In this document: positions 8,787-17,695 of the stretch, piece by piece
Layout of the letters: each line of letters starts with the position of its first letter
Numbering within the stretch: position 1 is the stretch's first letter
Source of the DNA: a candidate division Zixibacteria bacterium RBG_16_53_22
Lineage (GTDB): Bacteria; Zixibacteria; MSB-5A5; UBA10806
Direction: 5' to 3'
NCBI GenBank assembly: GCA_001775395.1
Contig: MEWP01000072.1
Location: forward strand, 1-53,131
Length of the DNA stretch: 53,131 nt
Position numbers and translations under genes: made by a program
The notes under the pieces: generated by a model
Database searches by the model: none
Seen by the model: the letters and a program-made list of their open reading frames with translations, nothing else
Told to the model about the DNA's origin: nothing

Positions 8787-9401
8787 AGTAGTTATCCTGT
8801 TCTCATGTTTATCATCCCGCGATATCAATTGATTTATGTATTTCGCGATAATGTCAAATTCCAGGTTGACTGTATCCCCCGCCTTGCGATACTTGAAAAT
8901 TGTGTTCTCAAGCGTGTGCGGTATCACCGCCACCTGGAATGATGACGGCTCCACTCTAACGATAGTCAGGCTGACACCGTCGACAGCAACAGAACCCTTC
9001 TCGATCAGAAATCTCTCATATTCGCGCGGATAGTCGAACGTGTAAAGAGTGCTGCCGTCCCGCGGCGTGATATTCGTGATTCGAGAGATGCAATCGACAT
9101 GCCCCTGGACAATGTGCCCATGCAGGAGATCGGCCGGGGAAAGCGGGGTTTCGAGATTGACCAGCGAGCCTCGCACAAGCTCGTCCAGATTGGTGCGCGA
9201 GAGCGTCTCGGCAATCGCCTCGACCCGAAAATAATCCGGGCCGCGAGAGACCACAGTCTGGCAGGCGCCGTTGATCGCAACCGAGGCGCCAATGTCGAGC
9301 CTGGGCGTGACCTTGTGGGCCTCAACCTCGATTTGCAGGTTCGTGCCCTGCCGGGTCAGGGATTTGATCTTCCCGATTTCGCTTATTATCCCCGTGAACA
9401 T
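8760..9401 (-). CDS. ribE: Riboflavin synthase, alpha chain
   Basis: A 213-residue enzyme with two lumazine-binding repeats, beginning MFTGIISEIGKI and, at about residue 95, the second-repeat region LLHGHIVQGHVD. It dismutates two lumazine molecules to riboflavin and the ribityl-pyrimidine. It starts one base after the ribD stop. Its last 26 bases are the sequence present twice more downstream in the REP-containing tandem repeat, yet the true gene end (FLKEHGF, TGA at 8760) is intact, so function should be unaffected. Confidence 0.96.
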   Translation of the reverse strand: MFTGIISEIGKIKSLTRQGTNLQIEVEAHKVTPRLDIGASVAINGACQTVVSRGPDYFRVEAIAETLSRTNLDELVRGSLVNLETPLSPADLLHGHIVQGHVDCISRITNITPRDGSTLYTFDYPREYERFLIEKGSVAVDGVSLTIVRVEPSSFQVAVIPHTLENTIFKYRKAGDTVNLEFDIIAKYINQLISRDDKHENRITTEFLKEHGF

Positions 9402-9402
9402 C

Positions 9403-10455
9403 CTATCTCCAGACCGGGTAACCGCTCATTATGCAATCCGGCCCCGATTTTGTAAACTCAACGCCATCCAGCCTGACAGCATTGTCCAATCTTCTTATAC
9501 CCAGGTCTCCAATGGCATCGATCCCTTTGCCAATTATCATCGGCGCGACACAGACCACGATCTTATCGGCCTGGCGTTGCTTGAGGAACGATGTCAGGAC
9601 CCCACCGCCACCCTCGACAAGCATATTCATGATACCCATGCGACCCAGTTTTATACGCAAATCGTTCAGGTTGAGTCCGGCGCTTCCCTTTCGTACGTTT
9701 ATAACTTCATAGCCGTTGCGGACGTTTATGGAAACTTTCCCAGAGGTGGCAATATAGGTCTGCGATTGCCCGTCGGTGAAGATGTCACGGCTTCTCGGAA
9801 ATCTGCCTGAGGCCGACAATACAATGCGAATCGGATTCTTGCCTTTGACCAGGCGGGTGGTGAGCTTGGGATTGTCCTTGCGAAGAGTGCCGCTGCCCAC
9901 CAGAACGGCGTCGCTTACAGCGCGCAGGCGATGCGAGAAAACCAGCGATTCCTGCGATGATATCCATTGCGAATGGCCGCTCGACGTGGCGATACGGCCA
10001 TCGAGGCTCTGCGCGAATTTCAGGGTCACAAAAGGCAGGCCGGTGGTGATATATTTAAAATATGGACGGTAGAACTCTCTGGAGTAATTTTTCATGACGC
10101 CATCTACGACCTCGATTCCAGCATCTCTGAGCTTGCCATAACCGCTTCCCGAAACCACCGGATTGGGATCGCACGTGGCGCTGACGACTTTGCTTACGCC
10201 GGCCGCAATAAGGGCATCGGCACAAGGCGGCGTTTTACCGAAATGGGAACAAGGCTCGAGCGTGACGACCAGCGTGGCCCCGCGAGCATGTTCGCCGGCC
10301 TTCTTGAGGGCCTCTATCTCAGCGTGCGGCAGGCCGGCTTTGCGATGGTATCCGGCGCCAACGATTTCACCATTCTTGATTAGAATAGCGCCGACCGGCG
10401 GATTGGGCGAGGTATATCCCAGCCCCTTTTCCGCCAGGCAAAAAGCCTTTGCCAT
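9403..10455 (-). CDS. ribD: Bifunctional riboflavin biosynthesis deaminase/reductase
   Basis: About 350 residues. The N-terminal zinc deaminase domain has HAE at 44-46 and the PCxxxxxxPPC motif (Pro68-Cys69 to Cys78). The C-terminal RibD reductase domain begins near residue 150 (RPYFKYITTGLPFVTLKFAQ) and contains LVEGGGGVLTSFL. It converts the pyrimidine product of GTP cyclohydrolase II to 5-amino-6-ribitylaminouracil-phosphate. I start at the ATG at 10455 (MAKAFCLAEKG), where family similarity begins, with GAAAGG just upstream. The frame is open to a GTG at 10578 that has a GGGGA ribosome site, but the 41 extra residues are Arg/Pro-rich and unlike the family. First gene behind the FMN riboswitch. 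Confidence 0.93.
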   Translation of the reverse strand: MAKAFCLAEKGLGYTSPNPPVGAILIKNGEIVGAGYHRKAGLPHAEIEALKKAGEHARGATLVVTLEPCSHFGKTPPCADALIAAGVSKVVSATCDPNPVVSGSGYGKLRDAGIEVVDGVMKNYSREFYRPYFKYITTGLPFVTLKFAQSLDGRIATSSGHSQWISSQESLVFSHRLRAVSDAVLVGSGTLRKDNPKLTTRLVKGKNPIRIVLSASGRFPRSRDIFTDGQSQTYIATSGKVSINVRNGYEVINVRKGSAGLNLNDLRIKLGRMGIMNMLVEGGGGVLTSFLKQRQADKIVVCVAPMIIGKGIDAIGDLGIRRLDNAVRLDGVEFTKSGPDCIMSGYPVWR

Positions 10456-10647
10456 CAGCCTTTCGAATGCGGATTGCGGATTGCGCGGACGGGTCCGACG
10501 GGGCCGGGAGGGTCCGTCTGGACGGATTTCGGAATTCCGCACTCGGTTTTCCGTATTTGTTAATCCCTCATTCTTCACTTATTATTCCCCGTTCCCCATT
10601 CCGGATTCCTCAGCATCAATCTTTATTTCTTCATATCGCATTCCGCA

Positions 10648-10672
10648 ATAAAAAAACCCCGTCCTTCGGGGT
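10648..10672 (-). terminator. Rho-independent terminator in the FMN riboswitch leader
   Basis: On the minus strand a CCCCG/CGGGG stem with an AAGGA loop is followed by an uninterrupted T tract. It lies downstream of the FMN aptamer and upstream of ribD, the position expected for transcriptional attenuation. About 60 bases, including a REP-like palindrome, separate it from the aptamer's closing stem. Confidence 0.85.
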
Positions 10673-10689
10673 AAATTGAAATCAGGAAA

Positions 10690-10713
10690 GTGCCAGGTCT
10701 GAAGGCCTGACAC
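10690..10713. repeat. REP-like palindrome between aptamer and terminator
   Basis: Arms CAGGTC and GGCCTG (one G-T pair) around a TGAA loop, flanked by GTGC/ACAC and followed by ACCACC. The same design appears at 8550, 8677, 48166 and 52654. It sits in the expression platform of the riboswitch. Confidence 0.75.
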
Positions 10714-10729
10714 CACCGTGTGGTTAGGG

Positions 10730-10896
10730 TTGTCTTCTCCCATCCGGACTGTTACCGTCGGCACCGGGATTTCACCGGTTCAAGTCGGACCCCGCACTCG
10801 TCCCGCATCCGCCTTTGGCGAAGCGGGGACTCGGCAGGGGTAAACGTCGCGGGCTGTCACCGCCGGTCGAGGATTTTCGCCTCACCCCGAAGACAA
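10730..10896 (-). promoter_or_regulatory. FMN riboswitch (RFN element)
   Basis: Reading the minus strand, the closing stem TTGTCTTC/GAAGACAA encloses the conserved RFN blocks: a GGGGTGAGGCGAAAATCC entry, GACCGGCGGT, AGCCCGCGA, then GGTGAAATCCCGGTGCCGAC and AGTCCGGATGGGAGAAGA. The order and spacing are those of the FMN aptamer. It starts at the predicted transcription start and controls ribD-ribE-ribBA-ribH. FMN binding should favour the terminator at 10648-10672. Confidence 0.96.
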
Positions 10897-10899
10897 TTC

Positions 10900-10928
10900 A
10901 TTATATGCAAAAGCGCTGCACAAGTCAA
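10900..10928 (-). promoter_or_regulatory. Sigma-70 promoter of the riboflavin operon
   Basis: The minus strand carries TTGACT (10928-10923), a 17-base spacer and TATAAT (10905-10900). The start would fall near 10893, at the first bases of the FMN aptamer, so the whole leader is riboswitch. Confidence 0.85.
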
Positions 10929-10957
10929 GAAATGTTATGGGGCATTAGGTATTCATG

Positions 10958-11040
10958 TTGAGGTAGGGGCACAGCCCATACGGGTCTAGGGCGACATGCC
11001 GTGCCCGCGAAGCCGTGGCGGATGGGGCCGTCCGCCCGGG
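10958..11040. repeat. GC-rich palindromic spacer, possibly a second dispersed-repeat type
   Basis: Between the ribD promoter and the next gene's terminator lie imperfect inverted segments (GGGGCACAGC, GCCGTGCCCG, CGGATGGGGCCGTCCGCC). No open frame fits. It looks like a decayed palindromic repeat different from the GTCAGGTC family. Confidence 0.35.
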
Positions 11041-11043
11041 GAA

Positions 11044-11071
11044 TAAAAAGGCCGCCCATGTGGACGGCCTT
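11044..11071 (-). terminator. Terminator of the metalloprotease gene
   Basis: On the minus strand an interrupted stem GGCCGTCC/GGGCGGCC with an ACAT loop is followed by TTTTTATT, about 23 bases after the stop codon at 11094. Confidence 0.85.
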
Positions 11072-11093
11072 CAGATTTATCGTGGTCGGTCAC

Positions 11094-14000
11094 TCAGCGT
11101 TTCGAAGCCGGCATTTCCGTTCCCGGTGGAGCGATTGCCGGGCCTGATGGCGGACAATCCTCGCACCATCCTAACGACGGCTGCAATTCCTTCAAGAAAG
11201 CCACGAAGAATGTGATGTCGATGCCATTATAGGCGCAATTGCCGTTGACATCGCCGGCCACATACAGCATGCCGTGAGGCGGACAATCGCATTGATCCGG
11301 CGGCGGCGCCCCGCCCTTAAGAAAGGTGACACTGAATGTAACGTCTATGCCGTTGGCCGCGCCATCGCCGTTGACATCGCCCGGCATATAGCGGCATCCG
11401 CCCATCATGGTGACAAACACCAATAGCGAATCGTGGTATTGGCCATCGTAGGCAATCACCTCGAATGAGGTGTCGCTTGAGCCGACCGGCGGCATCCCCA
11501 TAATGGCAGGGCCGGAAACGCTCATCCAGGCCGCGTAATGGGCAAAGCTGATTAGTGGCTCTGTGCCGTCGGGGTCGATGGCCGTGCCAAGATAAAAATA
11601 AGGAATGTCGATTTCGGCTGTGTCTTCTGATGCGGATGTTATGATCGGCGCATCATTGACCGCAATGACATCGACCGAAACCACCTGCGTATCCGAGAGC
11701 GCGCTATCTGATGCCACTATCGTGAATGACGTATCGACAAAACCTTCCAGCGGCGTGCCCGAGATGGTATCCCCTACAACAGCCATCCACGACGGCCGCT
11801 GCGGGAAAGATATGCTCGGCGTAGTGCCATCCGGGTCGGTCGCGGTGGCGACGTAACTGAACGGAATGTCCTCAGTGGCGGTAGCGTTGGGCGCCGATGT
11901 TATCTGCGGCGGGCTATTCGGCATCTGCACAACGACCGTTACAATCAAACTATCAGCAAGCAGACCGTCCGATGCAATTGTCATGAAGCTGGTGTCGGGC
12001 GCGCCTACAGGCGGTGTACCCGATAATGTATCGTTGTGCGGAACAAGCCACGAGGGGTAATTGGCGAAGGTGATCGTTATGGACGGTCCGTCTATGTCCA
12101 AAGCCGTGCCGACATATGCAAAAGGCTGGCCCCCAACGGCGGTGTCAGTTGCGGCTGATGTTATTACGGGCGCATCATTCACGGGCAGAACATCGACTGT
12201 TACAGCCACTGTGTCTGCCAGCGACCCATCGGACGCTATCACATTGAATGTCGCGTCGCCATCGCCATTCAGCGGAATCCCCGATATCACATTTCCCGCG
12301 GGCGCCAGCCAGGCCGGGTAATCGGCGAAACTAATCGTCGGCGTGGTGCCATCGGGGTCATTCGCGGTACCAGTGTAATTGAATTGCTGGTCCTCGACAG
12401 CCGTGGCGGTATCGACTGAAGTAACAAGCGGGGCATCATTTACAGGGATGACATCGACGGCCACGATCAGGGTATCGCTCAGGCCGCCATCGGAGGCGAT
12501 GATTCTGAACGTTGTATCGACGTAACCTTCAAGCGGCGTGCCCCTGACCGTATCCACTGTTGCGGTAAGCCAGGCGGGAAGCTGATCGATCGCAATCGAC
12601 GCGATGGCGCCCTCGGGATCATATGCCGCCGCGATATAAGTGAATGAAACGTCCTCGGTCGCGGTGACTGCCGCCGGCGATGTTATCACCGGCGGGTCGT
12701 CCACAGCCAATACAATGAGGGTGACGAGTTGTGAATCCGCAAGCGCGCCATCCGAGACGATGGCCAGAAACGATGTGTTCGCGGCGCCCTCAGGGGTGGT
12801 GCCTGAGATCGTCGCTCCGGACGGTATCAACCAGGCAGGAAATGCCGCAAAGCTGTAACTTAGGGTTGGATTATCGGGGTCAGTCGCCGTGGTGGTGTAG
12901 CTGAACGCCTGATGCTCCGATGCGGTATCCCGATCCGCGGAGGTGATCGCGGGCGGATCGTTCACGGCTGTCACCGTGACCGCCACCATTTGGGTGTCGG
13001 CCTTGTAGCCGTCGGATGCGATAATCCTGAATGACGTATTGCCGTCACCCTCGAGCGGTGTACCTCGGATAGTGTCTCCTAAGGCATTCATCCATCCGGG
13101 GTAATTGCTGAACGCAATCGCCGGCACGACGCCATCCGAATCCGCAGCGGCGGCGATGTATGAAAATGCGATATCCTCGGTGGCGCCGGCCGTTGCCGGG
13201 GATGTAATGACCGGCGGATGGTTGTAGCGCCCCAGGACAGGCGAAACATCGCTGGTGTCGTTGGGCGTAACTGCTATGCCGGTGATGGTTGTATCATTGT
13301 AATCGTTTTTTCGGAAGGTGACATTGTAGTTTGTTGCCGCCAGGCGGGAGGCATAGTATCCAGCGGAATTAGTATAAAGCGAATCAACCGCGAGGATAAG
13401 CGGCCCTCCCCTGCCCTCCGAGAGTTGTTTGATGCCTGTCGACATGACAAACATGGAATTATTAATGATGACAATGACGCTTTCGATCGGGACACTGCCC
13501 GAATCCCGCACCACCCCTGCAATCCATCCAGGAAGTTGCTGCATGACAACATTGACAGTAGTTGTATCACCCGGGGTGATATTTACTCCGGTTATCGTCG
13601 TATCGCGGTAATCGGGATTTGTATAGAATACGTTGAAAGCTCCGTCGGCAAGGCCGTTGATTCGATACAGACCGGCGGCGTCGGTGGTATCCTCCTTGCC
13701 GGAGCCAACCGCCACTACGCGGACGTTGGCTATCGGCAGTAATGGCCCGCGAGTGACAGTCCCCTTTACGGTTCCCGGCAGCCGTTGCATCAGGACATCG
13801 AGCGTCGTGGTGTCATTTGATGTCACCACGATCCCTGCCAGGGTCGTGTCACGGTGGTCGAAATGCGTGACCGTGACCCCATAGGTGTTCTGCGGGACGC
13901 TCATCGAGTACGAGCCGTTTGCGGCGGTTGTATCCCAGCCGTTGTCCCCTCCGGACGCGGCATGCACAAGAGCACTGGCGACAGGGCCGTTGATATCGGA

Positions 14001-16622
14001 GATGACACCTGCTATTATGCCGTTGCGAATAGTATCGCACTGAACGGTGGTTACTTTTATATCGTCTATATTCCAACCGCAGAATTGCCAGGAGCCGTCG
14101 GTCGTTCCCAGGCCAAAACGTATTCTGAAATTGGCATTGTTGTTGGCATAAGGCGAGACGTTATATCTTTGCTCGCTCCAGGCCGATTCATCAATTGTGG
14201 AATTAGCTGGATTTTGAAACAAGTTGGTCCATGTCGAACCGTTATAGGCCTGCAGGAAAGCATCATCATATATCCCCTGCTCGACACCGAGCCATCTCCA
14301 GAATGTGAGGCTGATATTATTCTGACCCGAGCAATTGATAATCGGCGATGTTACCCATTGCGTCGAGGTGATGCCGGCGCTGTAATCACCGCCGGTTCCG
14401 GCAGTATTATCATTACCCAGGACCCTATTATCGCCAGACGGACTATGATCCGTCGAGGGGTCCGGGCTTCCATGCGTATCATCGCCCGCGCCCCCGGTGG
14501 CGGCGCTCATGGCCCACTCCGCCGTACCGCCAAGTCCGGACCACCCCAGGTTGGTGGAGAAATCATCCTGATAGAGTACGGTTACGCCTGTGCCGCTGGT
14601 TGTCGTGTAGAAGCTCGAGGGAGCGTTTTCGGGGTCGTTGACGGTGATGGCGCCGGTCGTCTGGGCGCTGAAGTAGTAATTGATTTCGGTGCGGCAGATA
14701 ACCGCGGGAAAGACCGCATCGTAAACATTCGGCGAAATCTGCGTCATCGGAACCGTGACCCAGCCGGCACCAGCGTTATAATGCAGTTGCCCCGTATTGG
14801 GCTGGGGCGTCCCGGCAGCGCCTGTCACAACCACGCGACATGTGGTTCCCCCAAACGGATGCACAAATTCAGGGCGCCCATTGGGATATGAGAATACCAA
14901 CAGGTCGAGCGGGGGGCAATCCATGTTATGTTCGCCAAAACCGGTGCATATCTCGGAATGATGAGGTGTGCCATTGCCGATATTGCCGTCATCATCGTCA
15001 AGAGTCAGATAATCTATCGTAATGCTCAGGCCGATTGAGGTTCCGGTGTGAAGCAGCATGGCGTTGATAGCCAGATTGGCGATTATATTTCTATAAGTGG
15101 TCGGATTTGTCAGGAGCAGTTCATTTCGGGTCTCCCAAACACATCCCGAAAGCAGTTGACCACAATAATGGATTTCATCGCTGCAAGGGTACTGTATCGA
15201 ATTGACGGCATTGCGGAGAGCCTGGTTGCAGGGGCCGTAGAAGCCCCAGGCGGCGCCGGGATCGTCGGTAATCAACAGCCCCATGACATCGCCCATCCCC
15301 TCACCATACTGCCCCTGGCCGCTGCCGGCCATCTCAACCAGGTGATGCCCATATTCGTGATGCACGATGGTTGAGAAGGCTGTATTAGGATAGCCGCTGC
15401 CGGCGCTGCAAAAATTGATGGAAAAATCGAAATTATCATACCAGGCGTTGCCCGGACAATAGCCATCGGCCCTGTTGACATATACCGGGAAATCGACGTC
15501 GTTGTATATCCCCGGATATGTTGGATGAAATTTCAATGTATAATCGCGCACCAGATTGGAGTGGACATATGCATTGACCTCGGCGCGCGTATATTCCGTA
15601 TTGCCCGGATTATGCAGGAAATTGGCCGGCCCGGGGGGCGTCACACTTTGGCTCAAATAACTCTCATTACCGGCATTATTCCACACCTGGAACCACTGCC
15701 CGCGAACATATGAAAATACCGTAACGGGCGAGCTTCCGCCATTGGGGATGACGTAATGCCCTGCCGAATCGGCAAATGCCGTGTTACCGCCGTTGATATA
15801 TACCCTGGCCCACGGCATATCGGTCGAGATCTCACTGCCGCACTGCTCGGCCTTGAAGTTTTCCGTGGCGTAACCATCGACATTTCCGACCACGTCGACA
15901 TCTATGATCATGTTCTCCTTGTATAAAATCTCACCTGTCAGCGGCTCAACGATATATTTGAATTTGTCGAGATCGGGAGGGGCGGCCGAGGCCGTGAAGA
16001 GCACTCCCAGGGCCGGCTCGACCTTCAATTCATCGATCCCGGCCCAGATGATTTGACGAGGCTCCGAAAAATCGACATATTGGGGATTTCTGGCCGCAAA
16101 GGCCTGCTGTGCCGCTTGAGGACTGATGGCGGCCGTGGTTTGATCAACGTGGAAATCGCCGAGATCCCTCAAGGCAGAGGCCGCCAGCACCAGTGGATAC
16201 CCCGGCTCGTTGCGAACCAGCAATCGCAGGTCAGCCATGTAAACGGGAATACCCTCCCGGTATTGAGAATAATATACAAGGGTGAACTTGTAGCGCCCCT
16301 CCTCCTCGAGATACATTACCGGCAAGGTGTTGCCGTTCTGCACGACAGGGCTTACGGGTAAGAGCTCGGAAGGATCGACGCCGAATATCGGGGCATATTG
16401 CGCCGCGAATTGCTCAGCGGCCTCCTGCGGGCTGTTGCCCGAGCCGAACGATTGCCCATAGACACGTGTCAACCGGTCGGATTCATGATAGAGTCTGACA
16501 AAAGGATAACTTGACAAAAGTTGGTCGGTAGCGGCCTTTTTGGCCTGCAATGTCACCGCATAGCTTGCCGAATACAAAAGCAAGAGGGCCAGTACGAGAG
16601 CGGGAACGATGGCTTTCTTCAT
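11094..16622 (-). CDS. Exported HEYGH zinc metalloprotease with seven Ig/cadherin-like repeats and a dockerin-like C-terminus
   Basis: 1842 residues with a clear signal peptide (MKKAIVPALVLALLLLYSAS). An FTP/PepSY-like propeptide region follows. The gluzincin-type catalytic domain has HEYGHH at 422-427 and a likely third zinc ligand Glu441 in GEGMGD. Next come a beta-sandwich region, three carboxypeptidase-regulatory-like segments (GTVTRGPLLPIANVRVVAVG and similar), then seven tandem ~87-residue repeats, and a C-terminal tail with two Ca-loop motifs (GDVNGDGAANGIDVT, GDVNGNCAYNGIDIT), each followed by Cys-rich CDCPP/CEDCPP. It probably acts outside the cell or on its surface as a fungalysin-like protease. 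GGGGAG precedes the ATG. It has its own promoter and terminator and is monocistronic. Confidence 0.88.
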   Translation of the reverse strand: MKKAIVPALVLALLLLYSASYAVTLQAKKAATDQLLSSYPFVRLYHESDRLTRVYGQSFGSGNSPQEAAEQFAAQYAPIFGVDPSELLPVSPVVQNGNTLPVMYLEEEGRYKFTLVYYSQYREGIPVYMADLRLLVRNEPGYPLVLAASALRDLGDFHVDQTTAAISPQAAQQAFAARNPQYVDFSEPRQIIWAGIDELKVEPALGVLFTASAAPPDLDKFKYIVEPLTGEILYKENMIIDVDVVGNVDGYATENFKAEQCGSEISTDMPWARVYINGGNTAFADSAGHYVIPNGGSSPVTVFSYVRGQWFQVWNNAGNESYLSQSVTPPGPANFLHNPGNTEYTRAEVNAYVHSNLVRDYTLKFHPTYPGIYNDVDFPVYVNRADGYCPGNAWYDNFDFSINFCSAGSGYPNTAFSTIVHHEYGHHLVEMAGSGQGQYGEGMGDVMGLLITDDPGAAWGFYGPCNQALRNAVNSIQYPCSDEIHYCGQLLSGCVWETRNELLLTNPTTYRNIIANLAINAMLLHTGTSIGLSITIDYLTLDDDDGNIGNGTPHHSEICTGFGEHNMDCPPLDLLVFSYPNGRPEFVHPFGGTTCRVVVTGAAGTPQPNTGQLHYNAGAGWVTVPMTQISPNVYDAVFPAVICRTEINYYFSAQTTGAITVNDPENAPSSFYTTTSGTGVTVLYQDDFSTNLGWSGLGGTAEWAMSAATGGAGDDTHGSPDPSTDHSPSGDNRVLGNDNTAGTGGDYSAGITSTQWVTSPIINCSGQNNISLTFWRWLGVEQGIYDDAFLQAYNGSTWTNLFQNPANSTIDESAWSEQRYNVSPYANNNANFRIRFGLGTTDGSWQFCGWNIDDIKVTTVQCDTIRNGIIAGVISDINGPVASALVHAASGGDNGWDTTAANGSYSMSVPQNTYGVTVTHFDHRDTTLAGIVVTSNDTTTLDVLMQRLPGTVKGTVTRGPLLPIANVRVVAVGSGKEDTTDAAGLYRINGLADGAFNVFYTNPDYRDTTITGVNITPGDTTTVNVVMQQLPGWIAGVVRDSGSVPIESVIVIINNSMFVMSTGIKQLSEGRGGPLILAVDSLYTNSAGYYASRLAATNYNVTFRKNDYNDTTITGIAVTPNDTSDVSPVLGRYNHPPVITSPATAGATEDIAFSYIAAAADSDGVVPAIAFSNYPGWMNALGDTIRGTPLEGDGNTSFRIIASDGYKADTQMVAVTVTAVNDPPAITSADRDTASEHQAFSYTTTATDPDNPTLSYSFAAFPAWLIPSGATISGTTPEGAANTSFLAIVSDGALADSQLVTLIVLAVDDPPVITSPAAVTATEDVSFTYIAAAYDPEGAIASIAIDQLPAWLTATVDTVRGTPLEGYVDTTFRIIASDGGLSDTLIVAVDVIPVNDAPLVTSVDTATAVEDQQFNYTGTANDPDGTTPTISFADYPAWLAPAGNVISGIPLNGDGDATFNVIASDGSLADTVAVTVDVLPVNDAPVITSAATDTAVGGQPFAYVGTALDIDGPSITITFANYPSWLVPHNDTLSGTPPVGAPDTSFMTIASDGLLADSLIVTVVVQMPNSPPQITSAPNATATEDIPFSYVATATDPDGTTPSISFPQRPSWMAVVGDTISGTPLEGFVDTSFTIVASDSALSDTQVVSVDVIAVNDAPIITSASEDTAEIDIPYFYLGTAIDPDGTEPLISFAHYAAWMSVSGPAIMGMPPVGSSDTSFEVIAYDGQYHDSLLVFVTMMGGCRYMPGDVNGDGAANGIDVTFSVTFLKGGAPPPDQCDCPPHGMLYVAGDVNGNCAYNGIDITFFVAFLKELQPSLGWCEDCPPSGPAIAPPGTEMPASKR
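11404..13223 (-). repeat. Seven tandem Ig/cadherin-like protein repeats
   Basis: Each unit is about 260 bases (87 residues) with the pattern NDAPxITSxxxxTAxE..FxYxxxAxDPDG...SFxxYPxW...GDTISGTPLEG..DTSFxxIASDG..xDS..VxVxV. The units are diverged from one another and presumably form a rigid stalk between the protease region and the dockerin-like tail. Confidence 0.85.
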
Positions 16623-16857
16623 TGGTTCTCCCCGGCGTAAAGAGGCATTTGACGGTCTCGCAACGGAGCCCGAATACCCTGGATGGAATTATCTTCAAAC
16701 AGGTCATGTCATTCAAATACGCGACAGAAAGTCCCCGGCACCCTCCCCCAAAACTCCAAATATCACCTACAAAGGAGAACTTTCAACCGAGGACACGGCA
16801 GTAGATTTGGTCCTTTCGAAATCCATCACCCACGAAGCCAATTAAATCAGCAAAATA

Positions 16858-16886
16858 ATTATAAAGCAGGACTCAAAGTATGTCAA
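16858..16886 (-). promoter_or_regulatory. Consensus sigma-70 promoter of the metalloprotease gene
   Basis: Perfect TTGACA (16886-16881), 17-base spacer, perfect TATAAT (16863-16858) on the minus strand. The start would be near 16851, leaving an untranslated leader of about 228 bases. Confidence 0.85.
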
Positions 16887-16988
16887 GAGCGATATATATC
16901 GAATGATGCTTGTCATGCGATAAGACAGACCAGGGCAGAAATTAAGACGGTATAAATCGCTAATTGGGCTGAAATTGAATCGTGATTG

Positions 16989-17014
16989 TGGCGGAGGGCA
17001 AGGGATTCGAATCC
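16989..17014 (-). other. tRNA-Ser-like 3' end fragment (T-arm, acceptor strand and CCA)
   Basis: On the minus strand this reads GGATTCGAAT, CCCTTGCCCTCCG, then CCA. Compared with the tRNA-Ser gene at 18127-18210, 21 of 23 bases match (16991-17013 against 18126-18148). No matching 5' half or anticodon arm lies upstream, so it is not a working tRNA. It could be a decayed gene or an attachment-site remnant from integration at a tRNA-Ser. Confidence 0.7.
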
Positions 17015-17242
17015 TAACTCCCCTCTTGGCTCGCAACGAGTTGAGTGATGGTGACTCTAAAATAGCACCAAATTATGAATCATCCCAGGACCCTTTGAGC
17101 CAGAGTGTGACAGAATCAGCTCTTAACTCAAACCCTCTGCCCGTCCAAATTCATCTGAACCGAAACACGCTTGTTCTGTTGATTCTCAGGATTTCAGCTG
17201 CGTATTTTAAAGGCCTGTTTGTACAGGCATCGGGCATAAATG

Positions 17243-17695
17243 TTATTTCACCAGAGACCAATGAGCGTGTACCATGTGCCACTCACCATTGGTCAGCCGG
17301 TACACATCTGTTGCTTTCCACGGAGGGCCTGGCTCACCGCCGATGCTGGAATGGTAACGCAGCGTACAGATGGCAATATCACCGTAGACTTGCACCTTGG
17401 GATCTACTATCTGGTAAGTGTGTGGCGGGTACTTCCCGACAAGAGATGTGAGGTAGCTTCGCATTTCTTCGAGACCGTCGATTCTCGTTTGAGCAGCGAC
17501 GTCGTCAAAATATGTAACATCATCTGCGGAGATTTCGGAAAAACCGAGAGGATCTCCCGCAGCCCAACGATCGAGCCACTGGTGCTCCCTGGCAAGAATG
17601 GTCTGTTCGACATTCTTCTGTGACAGAGTGTCCTGTTTCACCTGGCACGAGGTGAAGATCGACAAAATAGAGAGGAGCAGAATGAAGTTTCTCAT
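17243..17695 (-). CDS. SnoaL/DUF4440-like small lipoprotein
   Basis: 150 residues. The start at ATG 17695 (MRNFILLLSILSIFTSCQ) gives a lipoprotein signal peptide with lipobox FTSC and has AAAGGA nine bases upstream; an earlier ATG at 17713 lacks a ribosome site. The mature part looks like the NTF2-like cone fold (EREHQ-type helix, DDVTYFDD, VYGDIAICTLRY, GEWHMVHAHWS). Such proteins bind or isomerise small molecules, but no active site can be named. It stands alone between a tRNA fragment and a tRNA gene. Confidence 0.75.
   Translation of the reverse strand: MRNFILLLSILSIFTSCQVKQDTLSQKNVEQTILAREHQWLDRWAAGDPLGFSEISADDVTYFDDVAAQTRIDGLEEMRSYLTSLVGKYPPHTYQIVDPKVQVYGDIAICTLRYHSSIGGEPGPPWKATDVYRLTNGEWHMVHAHWSLVK

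Larger units (their letters stand above)
16623..17242. other. 620-base region without a supported gene
   Basis: It holds the ~228-base leader and promoter (16858-16886) of the metalloprotease gene and the tRNA 3'-end fragment at 16989-17014. Short open frames here have no ribosome sites or family features. Confidence 0.7.

Noticed and set aside
10456-10578. 41-residue N-terminal extension of ribD from a GTG
   Set aside because: Arg/Pro-rich low-complexity sequence without family similarity, although GGGGA stands upstream; kept only as an alternative start.
13854-14891. 345-codon plus-strand frame opposite the metalloprotease
   Set aside because: Mirror of a real coding strand with no signal peptide, motif or ribosome site.
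16989-17064. A complete second tRNA
   Set aside because: Only T-arm and acceptor 3' strand are present; no 5' acceptor strand or anticodon arm can be drawn.
16975-17451. Plus-strand frame beginning with GQGIRILTPLLARNE
   Set aside because: The first part is an antisense reading of the tRNA 3'-end fragment, a common source of false genes.
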